Below, piece after piece: positions 1 to 9,762 of a DNA stretch of 24,628 nucleotides. The stretch is from Zelonia costaricensis. Its lineage: Eukaryota > Euglenozoa > Kinetoplastea > Trypanosomatida > Trypanosomatidae. The translations under genes were made by a program, and so were the position numbers. The notes below the pieces were generated by a model, which saw only the letters and a program-made list of their open reading frames with translations, searched no databases and was not told where the DNA came from. Each line of letters begins with the position of its first letter. Position 1 is the first letter of the stretch. Where the stretch lies: the NCBI GenBank assembly GCA_030849075.1, contig JASAOO010003138.1, positions 1 through 24,628 on the forward strand, read 5' to 3'.

Positions 1-1579
1 CCACGGAGGTTTGTGTGGGGTGAAGATGGGTTTCTCTTGGGGGGGGGGGGGCGCGTGAGGCGGGACGAGAAGCCGGCGGAAAGAGGAGTTGCCAGGGGTC
101 AGTCACGGATGTGGGAGAGCTCCAATGCAGATCCTCACAGTCGGTTCCGTCACGCACACACACACACTTGTCCTGAGTTGTTCTTCAGGACAAGAAGGCG
201 TGAAAGGCAAAGACAAGCACGTGGGTGGAGCGGAGGAGAGTAAGGCGGTGGGAAGAGGTGCCACTGAAGATGCTGTCTGAGAAGCCGAGGTTTGAGCTGA
301 GGAGAAGAAAAAAAGGAGAAGTTCACAACGGCATCGACGGTGAGCAACAGCGCGCACACCTCACGTCGCCGCACTTGACCTGCGTGTGGCGCAAGCACCA
401 AGTCCGAAAGGGGGAAAGGAGGGGTATATAATGAAGGACGAGGGGCAGGCCAGACAGGAAGAAGCGTGAGGGGGGAGGGGGGGAGGAGGGGAGGCGGCGA
501 GAGGGTGCGAGGCGGCGTCACGAGACAGAACAGGTTTTTCTTCGTTTGTTGTGATGGGGTGGTTGTTCTACCTGTTGAGTCCGAATAGGCGACAAGCACA
601 GCGGACACACGTGAAAAGGGGGGAAAAGAAAGGACGACCGAAGAGGAGGAGGAGAACTCGTGGTGTAGGAAGGAGTGGGGGGGCGAAAAGGACAAAACAA
701 AGTGAAGGCGTGGAGAAAGCTGTTCCGGGAGGCTGGTAGAGGGGGGGTTGGGGGTTGGGGGGGGAGAGGCTTTACTTTAGTCGACTGCGTGTGAAGCCGA
801 TTCGTCGCAGAAATTCGGTGGTGGTGGTCGCGTCCAGGCACCACCAGAACGAGGATCGGTGGGGGGGGAGGGAGTTGCGGGGGAGGGAGCGGGGTAGGAA
901 CAGAGTAGGGCATCGGCATCGTGCGCAAGCGCGCGCATGAACGAGGCATGGCGGTGGCGCTCATGGACGGGAAGGAGGAGCGGTCCGACACGCGTTTTTG
1001 CAAGGCGTGAAAGTCCAGCAACACCCCCTCCTTTCCCCAAGGAGCGTGCCGCCGGCGGCGATGCGGTTGTTCCTCTCCATTGCGGGGGACATGAACGATG
1101 CGCACCCACCACCTTCTTTGAAAAGGCCGTCCGGTGCCAAAGATGGTGTCGCTTCCGTTTTTTTTCTTTTCACTGACAGCTTGACGCCCGCTGATGGCGT
1201 CATACGAACTTCATCTCTTCCTCCTGTCGTTGTGAAGCGTCTCCCTCCCCCCTCCCCCCCCCCATTCGTCGTGAGGGGGGAGGGGGGAAGGGGGGCTCAA
1301 GCGTGTGAGAAGGAGCACCGAGGTGACAGCCGCAGGCAGCAACGGGCGGGCCATGGCCACCGCAGCAACGGCACCTCAAAACACACCAACAGACAAGGAA
1401 GTGTCGGAGTAGCCCACGGGTAGAAGAAGAGCCACAGACAAGCAGTAGCCGTACTTCTCGGTCTTCTCTCCGCTTCTCAGCGTATTGTGCAAGAACGAAC
1501 GGCACTTAGTCTTGAGCAGAGGAAATATGAGCACAAACAAGCACACCTACACACACGCACACACACACAAACGAGTCCT
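1..1579. other. Non-coding spacer, probably 3' UTR of the 1580-3170 gene and flank
   Basis: I see no convincing gene on either strand. The stretch is G-rich on the plus strand with many homopolymers (for example about ten G near 42-51) and short CA tracts at about 155-167 and 1549-1569. The open frames here translate to proline/serine/arginine-rich low-complexity peptides with no domain. Since the neighbouring gene is read right to left and stops at 1580, most of this is probably its 3' UTR plus intergenic sequence. The CA tract at 1549-1569 would be UG-rich in that transcript and begins about 11 nt after the stop codon. Confidence 0.6.
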
Positions 1580-3170
1580 TTACAAGCGTCGCAGGGTGAC
1601 GGCGATGCTGTCGGTGCGCGCTACTTCGCCGAAAACGAACTCGAGTGCGTCCAGGGCGTAGACCAGCGTCGTGCAGTGTCCGGCCGATCCTGGTGCCCGC
1701 GGCACGGTCGCATGTGCGGGAGACGAAGCGCCGCCATGGAGTTCGGAGGAGGTGACCTTTGCCACCGACACCTCCGACCAGTCCCCGTCTTCGCCATCGC
1801 CTCCGTCATCGTCCGCACTCCACCCATCGCGTGGAGCAATCGTGCGAGCTGGCGCCGCAAAGGCCGTCGTGTGCCCCTGCAACAGCACCGGATCGTCCAG
1901 CAGGCGCTCCGCGAGCGGAAAGAGGGCATCGTGCACGACGACACGCGTAAACTCGACTGCCGCCACGGCCGCCGCCCCGCCAACGTCGCCCAATTCTGCA
2001 AAACAGGCCTCCCCCGTCTTCTCCATCGACGCGACCGTCGCCTCGCTGCACGGGAACGCACGCTGGGCAACAGACCGCACGGCCCGCAGCGCCTCCATCA
2101 GCTCCGCCGGAGCAGCTGCCGGCGGCGGCGACGGCGTCGGCGCGGACAGTGCCAGCACAAAGCGGGCGAGGGCGGCGTGCAGGTAGCGGGCTGCGACGCA
2201 CGCGAGATGGGCGCTGGCGTACGCCGCCGCCTCCGCCCGCCCCAGGCCCCATAATTCACAGAAGTCGCTCTTGCCTTGCTCGTCACGAGTTGCCGCAGCC
2301 GCGGCCTCTCCGCTGCCTTGCGCTTCGTGAACGGACGGATGCGGCAGCCAGCCGCGCAGCACGCCGTGGGCAAACATGCTGCTGCACCACCACCAAGCGC
2401 AGTGCAGAGCACGCGCTCTGGCCTCCGTGGCCACGCAGAACACGTGCAAGCGTGCAGCGTGAGTTGGTGCCGTGCTGGTTTCATCCAGGACAGGGGCCCC
2501 GAGGACACCGCGGAGGGTCGCGGCGCTGACGTCCAGCCACGCCGCAGCGGCGTCCTCGGCTGAGACACGCAGCAGGCCGCCAACGGCGTGCAGCAGGTAC
2601 TCGGCACAGCGCCGGCCCAGGTAATGCGCGGCAGGGATGCGCAGCACACAGCCAGGTGTCACGAGAGACAAGTGCGACGGAGGCGGTGGCGCCCGCACGC
2701 AGACAAGATCGTCATGTCGGCTCGCACCTGCAGCAGGCGCAGCACGTTGGGGGGGGCGAGGGGGAAGTCGCCGGCACCGCGAGCGCAGCCGCGGTGGTTG
2801 GGGCGACGAGGTGGCTGAGAAGAAGCCGCACAAACACCGCGTAGACGCCCGGCGCGGCCGAGACGCCACCCAACGCTGCAGCCCCCTGTTCAATCCGCTT
2901 CCGCAGCACCTCCATCGCGGCCGTGGCACTCGCCATCGACGGCAGGTGCCAGTCGTCGTTCTCGCCGCAGGAGGTGTGCGTTGCCACCTCTTGTGTCGGC
3001 GGTCCCGCTGCGCGCCTTGTGTGTGCGGCGCGCTCGGCAGCGAAGGCCGGGGCGCAGGCCACAACGAGCCTTGCCAGGCCATCAAGCGTTTCGCCAACGT
3101 GCGTGTGCAGCTCCTGCTCAGCCAGCGCCCGCTGGCCTGCCTGCGCGGCCCGCTCGATCCTCAGCTGCAT
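1580..3170 (-). CDS. Hypothetical protein, reading frame disrupted
   Basis: I do not recognise this family. The first ATG that starts a protein-like frame is at 3170 (MQLRIERAAQAGQ...), a few bases inside a TG/CA-rich leader. That frame runs about 150 codons and ends in a TGA at 2712-2714. The downstream part is open in another frame to a TAA at 1580-1582 and gives about 350 convincing residues, from about SLVTPGCVLRIPAAHYLG to SIAVTLRRL. The two parts meet near a run of eight C (2749-2756 on the plus strand). The product is Ala- and Arg-rich and probably helical, with an acidic Asp/Gly patch (DDDGGDGEDGDW) near the C-terminus. I see no signal peptide, membrane span or catalytic motif. It is the last gene of the window in transcription order. 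It may be an intact gene with sequencing indels or a true pseudogene; total length would be about 530 residues. Confidence 0.6.
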
Positions 3171-3303
3171 CGCGCACAGACACACAGACACGCACGCACG
3201 CGCAATCGCGCTTGTTGTCGGTTCTTTTCTTCTTCGGTGGGCGGAACAGATGACGTGGGATTCGGCACGGGGGTGGCAAGCAACGGACGGGCCGCTTCCT
3301 CCG

Positions 3304-3325
3304 CTAAGGGAGGGGGGGAGAGGCA
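3304..3325 (-). promoter_or_regulatory. Candidate trans-splice acceptor of the 1580-3170 gene
   Basis: Read on the minus strand, a pyrimidine tract (CTGCCTCTCCCCCCCTCCCT at about 3325-3306) is followed directly by AG at 3305-3304. Spliced-leader addition there would leave a 5' UTR of about 133 nt before the ATG at 3170. This is the usual trypanosomatid layout; the exact site is inferred. Confidence 0.45.
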
Positions 3326-3340
3326 GTGGGTGAGAGCCGC

Positions 3341-3366
3341 GTGTGTGTGTGTGTGTGTGTGTGTGT
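3341..3366. repeat. (GT)13 microsatellite
   Basis: This is an uninterrupted GT dinucleotide tract of 26 bases, just upstream of the candidate splice acceptor at 3304. It is CA-rich in the minus-strand transcript. Confidence 0.9.
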
Positions 3367-4355
3367 CGTTGCTGGGCAGAGATGGGAGGTGCGCGTCACG
3401 CAGGCTGCAGGACCGCGTACGCCCCGCACGCATTACGTGAAACGACAGGAGGAAAAGCACATGGACGGGAGGAGACGGGGAGGAAGGGGAGGTGTAGTGA
3501 AGAATGCGCACGCCGCGCAAGAACGCGCCCCACAGTGATGCTCTTCGCGTCACGCGATGAGAAGGGAGGGGGGTGGGTGGAGAGAAAGCAGGAGAGGGAG
3601 CGGAAAGGACGGGTGCAGCGGGGAGGGACGCGCCGCACCCCGCCTCCTCCGGCCCCCTCTCCCTACGTCTCTCTCAACGCCCACACCCCATCCGCGTGTA
3701 CGAGCCTGCCCGCGTGAGAGGCAAGTGGGCAGATGGGACGATTCGAGGGTGGTGATGAACCCACCGTCACACCCAGCACGACGTCAGCGCATTTGTGTGC
3801 GATTCGTGGGCTGGGGGGGGGGGGGCGATGGGAGCTGGCGGATGCACAGCATGTGCGCCATTCACGCCTGCCGTCGGCTGTGACAACGATGAGTCACGAC
3901 GGGAGGGGGCAGGGGCAGGGGCAGCGCATGCCGTCCTTAGTTCGACGTTTTCTTTGATGCTTCGTTCTTGGGTGGAGCTCCGAGACGCAGAACGGGAAGA
4001 GGGGAGCGGGCCGCATGCATGTGTTTGTGTGTAGGAGAGTGCGTGTCGGTGCGCGCGGTGGTTTAGACACGATGCGGCCACAGCACACAAACTCCACAGC
4101 TTGACATGAAACAGAACCCTGCGCGCACCTCACGCACACTCACTCACACACCGTTGCTTGGTTTTTTTTATTGGTACATCGACATCGAGTGCAGGAAGTT
4201 GCAGAGAGTGGGAAGAGGGGAGAGAGAAAGAAGAGGGTTGGAAAGGACGGGGGGGAGGTGTTCAGCAGCAGCCCCCCCCCCCGCTCCCCCTCCCGGGAAG
4301 CTACCAAGCAAAACAGAAAAGAGGTGAGCCTTGTTTGCGGATGCGTGTGTATGTT

Positions 4356-4377
4356 TGTGTGTGTGTGTGTGTGTGTA
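4356..4377. repeat. (TG)11 microsatellite
   Basis: TG dinucleotide tract in the presumed 3' UTR of the coiled-coil gene. It is complementary to the CA tract at 4543-4568. Confidence 0.9.
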
Positions 4378-4542
4378 TGGCAGCAGTAGAGATCGGTGAC
4401 CCTCTGTGGTCTTCGTTTTTCGTTCCTCTCCAGTCGCCACACGACCAGCTCTGCGTGGTCCGAACGAGGCCTGCGAGCGCGCGCTGCAACTGCGATAGGA
4501 CATCAGCACCACGAAAGGGGCGGGCGAGGCGCAAGCAGGAGG

Positions 4543-4568
4543 AACACACACACACACACACACACACG
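4543..4568. repeat. (CA)13 microsatellite
   Basis: CA dinucleotide tract about 103 nt downstream of the coiled-coil gene's stop codon in transcript direction, where it reads as (UG)13. Confidence 0.9.
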
Positions 4569-4671
4569 ATCTTCAACAATGCACGCGCCCACCCGCCCAT
4601 CCGCATCCACACCCACAACAACAAATAAAACGCCAGCTTGCGAGAGGGGGTTGGCTTGCATGTAGTCTAGT

Positions 4672-7566
4672 TTACATGGATTCGATTCGAGGAAGCGGCT
4701 CGCTATTGCCGCCACGCTGCATCGCACCATCAGCGCTTCCGGGTGCGCGCGCCGGTGCGCCGTTCGAGGCGCCGAGGCCGGAGGCGGTGATGCCGGGCGC
4801 TGAGGACGGAGCCACACCCCGCAGCGCGGGCTGCTGCTGTAACTGCTGCTGCTGCTGGATGGTTCGCGTGACGTTGTCTTGCGGATGGTTCTGTGGGTTG
4901 CGGTTCAGGAAAGGGGTCATGGGCGCCGGCAGGGTTCGCGGGCGCATGCTGTCCATCGGCCGGTTGCAGCCGAGACAGCGGAAGCCCTTGAAGCCCGTCA
5001 GTCCATCCGGCGCGCCCGCACCGCCCGCACCGGCGCCACCGGCGTTCGCCTCCGCCATCCAGCCCTGCAGGTTCGCCACATCCTGCTTCGTCGCCTTGCC
5101 GTCAATCATGTCGCGCAGGATGCCGAGCGACTTCTCCAGCGTGTCGATCAGGCCCGCGTTGGTGGCGTTCAGCACCTGCTCCACCTCACGCATGAGCCGC
5201 TCCAGCGCGTTCTCTACGTAGTCGCGCTCCGCCTTGTTTGCCACCAGCGTCGCATCCGCCTTGCAGTGGTCGAGCTTCTCGATGCGCTCGCGCAGGTCGT
5301 CGGCGTCGCCGAGGCCGCCGCCGTGCCGGTTGTTGTACGCCTCCTTCAGCGCACTCAGCTCGCCCTGCAGGTCGCGCAGCATGCGCTCCAGGGCCGGGCT
5401 GGACTTGCCCGCCTCCCCATCCGCACCGTCGCGGCGCTGCGCGTTGGTCAGCTCGACGAGCTGCCGCAGCGAGTTCAGCTCATCGCGCAGCTTGTGCAGG
5501 GCGGAGCGGTCGGCCTTGTCCTCGCCGAGGCGCTCGATCGACGACTCCGCACGCCCGAGGCGGAGCGCCAGCTCCGCCAGCGCGGCCGTGTCGGCGCCGC
5601 CGGTGCTGCGACGCTGCGCCTGGGCCAGCATCGCGTCATCGGGGAGCTCGGACCGGTTCGCCTTGACGTCGTCCAGGCGGTTCGTCTCCTGCTGCACGCG
5701 CTGCAGCTGGTCGTTCGCCTCCCGCACCTCGCCCTCCACGGCGCGCAGGGCCTCGGTCAGCCGGCGGATCTCGTCGGCCCAGTCGGGCTGCCCCTCCTGC
5801 GCCGCGAGCAGCCCCGCGAGCTGCTTCTCCAGGCCCTTGGTCGCCCCCTGCAGCGCTGCGAACTGCACCGCATTCACCTCCGACGCGGCGTCGCCGCTGC
5901 CGCCCGCGCCGATGGCCAGGACGTTGTCGAACTGCCCCTTCATCATCTCCTGGCCCGCCTCCAGCGCCCGCACCCGCTCCTCCAGCTGGCGCAGCCGCTC
6001 CGTCAGGTCCGGCAGCCGGCGCAGCCCTTCCACGTCGTCGTCCGTCAGCCCCCGCGCCGCGCGGAGCTGCTTCTTCAGATCGTCCAGCTCCTGCCGCAGC
6101 TGCTCGTCCTCGTGCTGGCACCGCTGCCGGACGTCACCGACTTCGTTCTCGAGCCGCCCCAGCCGGCGCAGCAGGTCGTCGGCCTCGTCGCCGCTCAGCG
6201 CGGCGGCCGCGGCCACCTTCGCCGCCGCATCCCCGCTGTCCTGCCGCGTGCGCAGCAGGTCCACGTCCTCGTGCAGACCCTTCATCTCGCCCAGGATCTC
6301 CGCCACGACGCGGTTCAGGTACGCGATGTCCTCGCCGTCGCGGCGCAGCTTTTCGAACACGGAGGCCGGCGCCGCCGTGGGCGGGACCTCGGTGCTACTC
6401 GCCGTGCCCATCCGCATCGAGGACCGCCGCGCCACGCCGGAGGACATGCGCTTCTCCGCGTACATGCTGGGCCGGCGCAGGGACGAAACCTCCTCGCTGG
6501 ACGACGGCAGCGGCTCGCGGTGCTCACCGGCATCCTCCCCACCCGTCGTCGCGGCCCACGTCAGCGAGGCCCCGCCCCCTGCGCGCGGCGTGGCGGAGCT
6601 GCCGATGGCGCTGACGCTCGGATGCGAGACGGACGGCGCCTTCGGGGAGGTGTCGCTGGGCTGCGGCTCTTGCGCCGCGGCTGACGTTTGGCGGCCGACG
6701 ACGGAGGGGCGGCCCTGGGGGCCGTACGGGCCGTCGACAATTGACTGCCCCCGCCGCCCGCTGGCGAGACCCGAGACGGGCCGCGACCCCAACGCCGCCG
6801 CGTCCCCGTCGTCCCCGCCCGCCCGGTCGATGTCCTCTTGTGAGTCGCCGAACGCCCTGTACTGCGACTCGCTTGGCAGCTCCAGCGCCTGGTGCGCCTT
6901 GCTCAGGATCAGGTCGCCCACCGGCACGGACATCTCCGAGGCATCGGCCGCCCCCTCCTGGAAGCGCTGCAAGACGGCGCCGCTGCCCGCGCTCTCGCCC
7001 CGCCCGGGCGGGGCGAGCACCGAGGCGCTCGTGTTGTTGCCGCGCGGCGCAGCTGACGCGGTGGCGACGGCGGAGGTCTTCGCGGCGGTGCTGATCGACG
7101 GGTGCCGTGATCCGCCGGCGGCCCCGGCGCCTGTGTTCTGCTGCTTGCGGGCGGCGTAGATCTCGTCGATCGTGTGGCGGTCGCGGTCGGCGCCCTCCTG
7201 CAGCTCACCGAGCAGCTCGTTCAGCCGGCCCATCTCTTCCCAGATCGCGGCGTGCTCCTTCTCCGCATCAGCGCCCTCCCTGCCCGTCCTGCCGACGTCG
7301 TCTTCGTCGTGCGCTGCCGCCGCCTTCACGGCCTCCGCGAGCTCCTTCTGCTCACTCTGCAGGGCCTCGTTGGCCGACTCGAGCTCGGCCATGTTGGCCG
7401 TGAGCTGCGCGATCTGGTCATTCTGCGCGGTGTTCTCGCGCTCGAGGCGGGAAAGACGCTGCAGGATGTCCTTGATGGTGAGCTGCAGCGGGAGGAAGCT
7501 GAGGCCGACATCGATGAGCTTCGACAGATCGACCTCTACGTCGACGTCCTGCGTCTCGACCGACAT
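4672..7566 (-). CDS. Large coiled-coil protein with QRICH2/DUF4795-like C-terminal CxxC segment; probable flagellar protein
   Basis: 964 residues from ATG at 7566 to TAA at 4672-4674. The N-terminus (about residues 10-45, VDLSKLIDVGLSFLPLQLTI onward) leads into a short coiled coil to about 110. A Ser/Pro/Ala/Gly-rich disordered part follows (about 140-410), then a long heptad-rich coiled coil (about 415-845). Near residues 858-890 is GFKGFRCLGCNRPMDSMRP, with Cys864 and Cys867 as a CxxC pair. This resembles the end of the DUF4795 domain of animal QRICH2, where a CxSCDRP segment follows the coiled coil. QRICH2 is a sperm flagellar protein, so a structural role in the flagellum is plausible here. 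The tail has glutamine runs (about 907-915) and is otherwise disordered. The coiled coil and CxxC are visible; family membership is from memory of the motif, and the flagellar role is inferred. Confidence 0.85.
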   Translation of the reverse strand: MSVETQDVDVEVDLSKLIDVGLSFLPLQLTIKDILQRLSRLERENTAQNDQIAQLTANMAELESANEALQSEQKELAEAVKAAAAHDEDDVGRTGREGADAEKEHAAIWEEMGRLNELLGELQEGADRDRHTIDEIYAARKQQNTGAGAAGGSRHPSISTAAKTSAVATASAAPRGNNTSASVLAPPGRGESAGSGAVLQRFQEGAADASEMSVPVGDLILSKAHQALELPSESQYRAFGDSQEDIDRAGGDDGDAAALGSRPVSGLASGRRGQSIVDGPYGPQGRPSVVGRQTSAAAQEPQPSDTSPKAPSVSHPSVSAIGSSATPRAGGGASLTWAATTGGEDAGEHREPLPSSSEEVSSLRRPSMYAEKRMSSGVARRSSMRMGTASSTEVPPTAAPASVFEKLRRDGEDIAYLNRVVAEILGEMKGLHEDVDLLRTRQDSGDAAAKVAAAAALSGDEADDLLRRLGRLENEVGDVRQRCQHEDEQLRQELDDLKKQLRAARGLTDDDVEGLRRLPDLTERLRQLEERVRALEAGQEMMKGQFDNVLAIGAGGSGDAASEVNAVQFAALQGATKGLEKQLAGLLAAQEGQPDWADEIRRLTEALRAVEGEVREANDQLQRVQQETNRLDDVKANRSELPDDAMLAQAQRRSTGGADTAALAELALRLGRAESSIERLGEDKADRSALHKLRDELNSLRQLVELTNAQRRDGADGEAGKSSPALERMLRDLQGELSALKEAYNNRHGGGLGDADDLRERIEKLDHCKADATLVANKAERDYVENALERLMREVEQVLNATNAGLIDTLEKSLGILRDMIDGKATKQDVANLQGWMAEANAGGAGAGGAGAPDGLTGFKGFRCLGCNRPMDSMRPRTLPAPMTPFLNRNPQNHPQDNVTRTIQQQQQLQQQPALRGVAPSSAPGITASGLGASNGAPARAPGSADGAMQRGGNSEPLPRIESM

Positions 7567-8887
7567 CGCGTTGAAGCGACGCCGAGAAGATCAAGAAGAA
7601 GAGGAAGGCAAGAGAGCACACGTTGCGCACCCACACCCACACACGCACCCAGACGCACTCACGGGAGCGCGCGAGAGCTCGCCTTGAGGGAGGCCCTGCT
7701 CGTCTCTCCCTTCTTCCCGTTCAGAAACGTGCACGGGGGGTCTGTCTGTGATCTGGGGAGCGAAGCGAAGCAGCGGGGAAGGGGGAGGGGGGGTGGCGAG
7801 GGGATCGGCTGGGACACTGGCGCAGACGGTGAAAGGAGGAGTACAAGAGGAGGGAGGCAGGAAACACACACGCAGAGACAGAGAGAGGAGGAGGGAGGGG
7901 GTGATAAACAGGGCCGCCGGTGTGATGTACGGGAGAAGGAGGGGGGAGGGAACGGAGATGTCGAGGAATGGCGAGGCGAGGTGCCCGAAAGCCGTGCACG
8001 CGGGTTTGCCAGGCTACTCTGCACGTGCGTGACAGTGTGGTCGTGAAAGTACGAGCAGGAGGGACAGCGGTGCGCGACGAGGAGTGAGGGGGAGAGAGGG
8101 AGCATACGATGCGAGAAGTGCACTGGAGGCGTGGAGGCTGAACGGTGGGCTCTGCCAAGGGTACGGCTGAGCCCACCAGCTCTCACACGGCATTGTGTAA
8201 CCCTTTTTTTGTTGACCAGCTTTAGGTGGAGGAGGGGATGGGGGGGAGCGGCAGCCGGTGATGTCTGGTGCCGCCGTGCATTCACACACCGATCTGATGT
8301 GCCTCTTTCAAAGCCGAAGGCTGATCCACCCTTCACGTGTTCTTCCTCCTCTGCAACGTGGTTATGTGTGAGTGTCTGTAAGCGTCACTCGCCGCCCAAC
8401 CCGCATCGCCAGCGACAGTGGAGTCGGATGGAAGCCGTCAAGACGCCAGCGCTTCTGGGCAACGCGGAAGAGCTGCAACGAGGAGCGCGGTGACGGCTGA
8501 GAGAAAGAAGAAATTTGTGGGGGTGCCGTGGCCGTGCGACCTCCACCCCTCCTCGCCTCGGTCGTACCACTTGCGTTCTTGAGACTTCGCGTTCATCATC
8601 ACGAACAAAGTGTCGTTCCCTTCGAACGAAAAAAAAAAAGCATGCAAGCCGCACACACACACACACTGAGAGCAACGCCCGTCGCGCGCGTCTGCACTCA
8701 TCAGTGCCACACGACGTCAGACACCACTCATTCTGTAGAGAAGGCGGTCAACTCTTCTCTCTATCTGAGCTGATTGCCAAGGGGGTGTTGCGGGTGCCTC
8801 CGTTAGCTTCGTCCTCAACCGTTCGCCGACAACACGAAAATGCAAAACGGGATGCCCTCTTCTCGTCGGTCCTTCTCGCGGCGCCCC
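7567..8887. other. Spacer: 5' UTR of the coiled-coil gene and 3' UTR of the FCP1-like gene
   Basis: No supported gene. The first half is strongly purine-rich on the plus strand (pyrimidine-rich in the transcript) and contains the candidate splice acceptor at 7753. The part next to the FCP1-like stop (about 8200-8887) is more mixed, with an A-run at about 8630-8639 and a CA tract near 8653-8666. Confidence 0.6.
7753..7802 (-). promoter_or_regulatory. Candidate trans-splice acceptor of the coiled-coil gene
   Basis: On the minus strand a long C/T-rich tract (about 7802-7755) runs without an internal AG into CCCCAG, with AG at 7754-7753. The resulting 5' UTR would be about 186 nt. A second pyrimidine-rich stretch at about 7610-7579 has no AG before the ATG, so it is a poorer candidate. 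Confidence 0.45.
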
Positions 8888-9712
8888 TCAGATGCGAATG
8901 CGACGGGGCAGCAGCGCGCGCACGTCCTCGGCCTGCACGACCTCCTTCAACACGAAATCCCGCAGCTTGCACAGACCCGTCTCGTCCTTGATGCTCTGCT
9001 CCGCGCACGAGTCGAGCCAGAGGTAGTTCGCCGCGTGCAGCTTCGCCTTGCTCGGCGTGTCGTCGACGAGGATGGTGTTCTGCGGCTGCGCAATCGCCGG
9101 GTACTGCGTGAAGACCTGCGACAAGTCCTTGACCGTCGCGTGCGCGTCGTCGACGAGAGAGGCGTTGAGGCGGCGGAAGTCGTCAGCACGGGTGTGCTCG
9201 CGCGTCCAGACGAATTCGAACTCGATCTTCGGCGGCGCCACAGCTTCCGGGGCGGCGGCAGGCGCGGCCGCCGACTCCTGCGCCCCCTCCGCGGCGGGAC
9301 GACGCTTCTTGCCAAACCGACCGCCGCGCCCGGCACCGCTGCCTCCTGCGCTGTCTGCCGCAACTGCGGCGTCGGCTTGGGCCGACGAGGCCGCCCGCGG
9401 CGCCGCACCGAAACCGCGACCCACCGCAGCCCCGCTCTCCGGCAGCTGCAGGGCGGCCGGCATCACGTTCGACTCGAAGACGGCTCGGACGAGCGGATGG
9501 CTGTTGCGCGCCGTCGTCGAGCTCCAAATCGCGAAGCGGCAGTGCGGCTGCAGATCGTGCAGCACCTCCATTAGATGGGGGCGCAGCCAGACCTTGACGA
9601 GGCCCACCGTCAGGTCCGGCGCTGGCATCCCCTCCGGCAACGCGCGGACGTGGATGCGCTCCACCAGGGTGCCGCGCAGCCCAAACACGAGTAGCGGTTT
9701 CAAGGCGGGCAT
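8888..9712 (-). CDS. FCP1/NIF-family HAD-fold protein lacking catalytic aspartates (likely pseudophosphatase)
   Basis: 274 residues, ATG at 9712 to TGA at 8888-8890. The layout matches the FCP1/Scp/TIM50 phosphatase domain: an N-terminal strand (LLVFGLRGTLVE, residues 7-18), then VWLRPHLMEVL (41-51), AIWSSTTARN (61-70, motif II region), VKDLSQVF (194-201) and the acidic loop ILVDDTPSKA (214-223). In active members motif I reads LDLDETL, and the two aspartates are the nucleophile and the acid/base. Here they are Gly11 and Arg13, while the threonine and the later Asp217/Asp218 remain. The protein is therefore probably not a phosphatase and may bind a partner instead. A low-complexity Ala/Gly/Arg insert (about 86-160, with GKKRR) interrupts the domain. 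A (CA)8 tract begins 4 nt upstream of the start codon. No membrane span or targeting signal is obvious. Confidence 0.82.
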   Translation of the reverse strand: MPALKPLLVFGLRGTLVERIHVRALPEGMPAPDLTVGLVKVWLRPHLMEVLHDLQPHCRFAIWSSTTARNSHPLVRAVFESNVMPAALQLPESGAAVGRGFGAAPRAASSAQADAAVAADSAGGSGAGRGGRFGKKRRPAAEGAQESAAAPAAAPEAVAPPKIEFEFVWTREHTRADDFRRLNASLVDDAHATVKDLSQVFTQYPAIAQPQNTILVDDTPSKAKLHAANYLWLDSCAEQSIKDETGLCKLRDFVLKEVVQAEDVRALLPRRIRI

Positions 9713-9716
9713 GTGG

Positions 9717-9733
9717 GTGTGTGTGTGTGTGTG
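9717..9733. repeat. GT tract abutting the FCP1-like start codon
   Basis: The tract reads as (CA)8 in the transcript and lies within about 5-21 nt of the ATG, inside the predicted short 5' UTR. Confidence 0.85.
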
Positions 9734-9762
9734 ATAGGACAGGATAGTTGATGGGAGCTGGA

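Larger units (their letters stand above)
3171..4671. other. Spacer: 5' UTR of the 1580-3170 gene and 3' UTR of the coiled-coil gene
   Basis: No supported gene lies here. The stretch holds a (GT)13 tract at 3341-3366, a run of about twelve G near 3811-3822, a (TG)11 tract at 4356-4377, a C-rich run near 4271-4290 and a (CA)13 tract at 4543-4568. The (CA) and (TG) tracts at 4543 and 4356 are complementary and could pair in the transcript of the upstream coiled-coil gene. Confidence 0.6.

Noticed and set aside
518..1105. 195-codon minus-strand open frame in the left spacer
   Set aside because: It is Pro/Ser/Arg-rich with poly-proline from G-runs, has no recognisable domain and lies in the expected 3' UTR.
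3730..3960. Possible degenerate SIDER-type retroposon in the 3171-4671 spacer (also considered at 18000-18260)
   Set aside because: The composition felt SIDER-like, but I cannot recall the signature well enough to confirm it and see no target-site duplication or A-rich tail. A search against SIDER1/SIDER2 consensus sequences would decide.
5234..7159. Very long open frames on the plus strand opposite the coiled-coil gene (also 4879-6684)
   Set aside because: They are antisense to a well-supported coiled-coil protein and give Arg/Ser/Pro-rich translations typical of shadows in GC-rich coding DNA.
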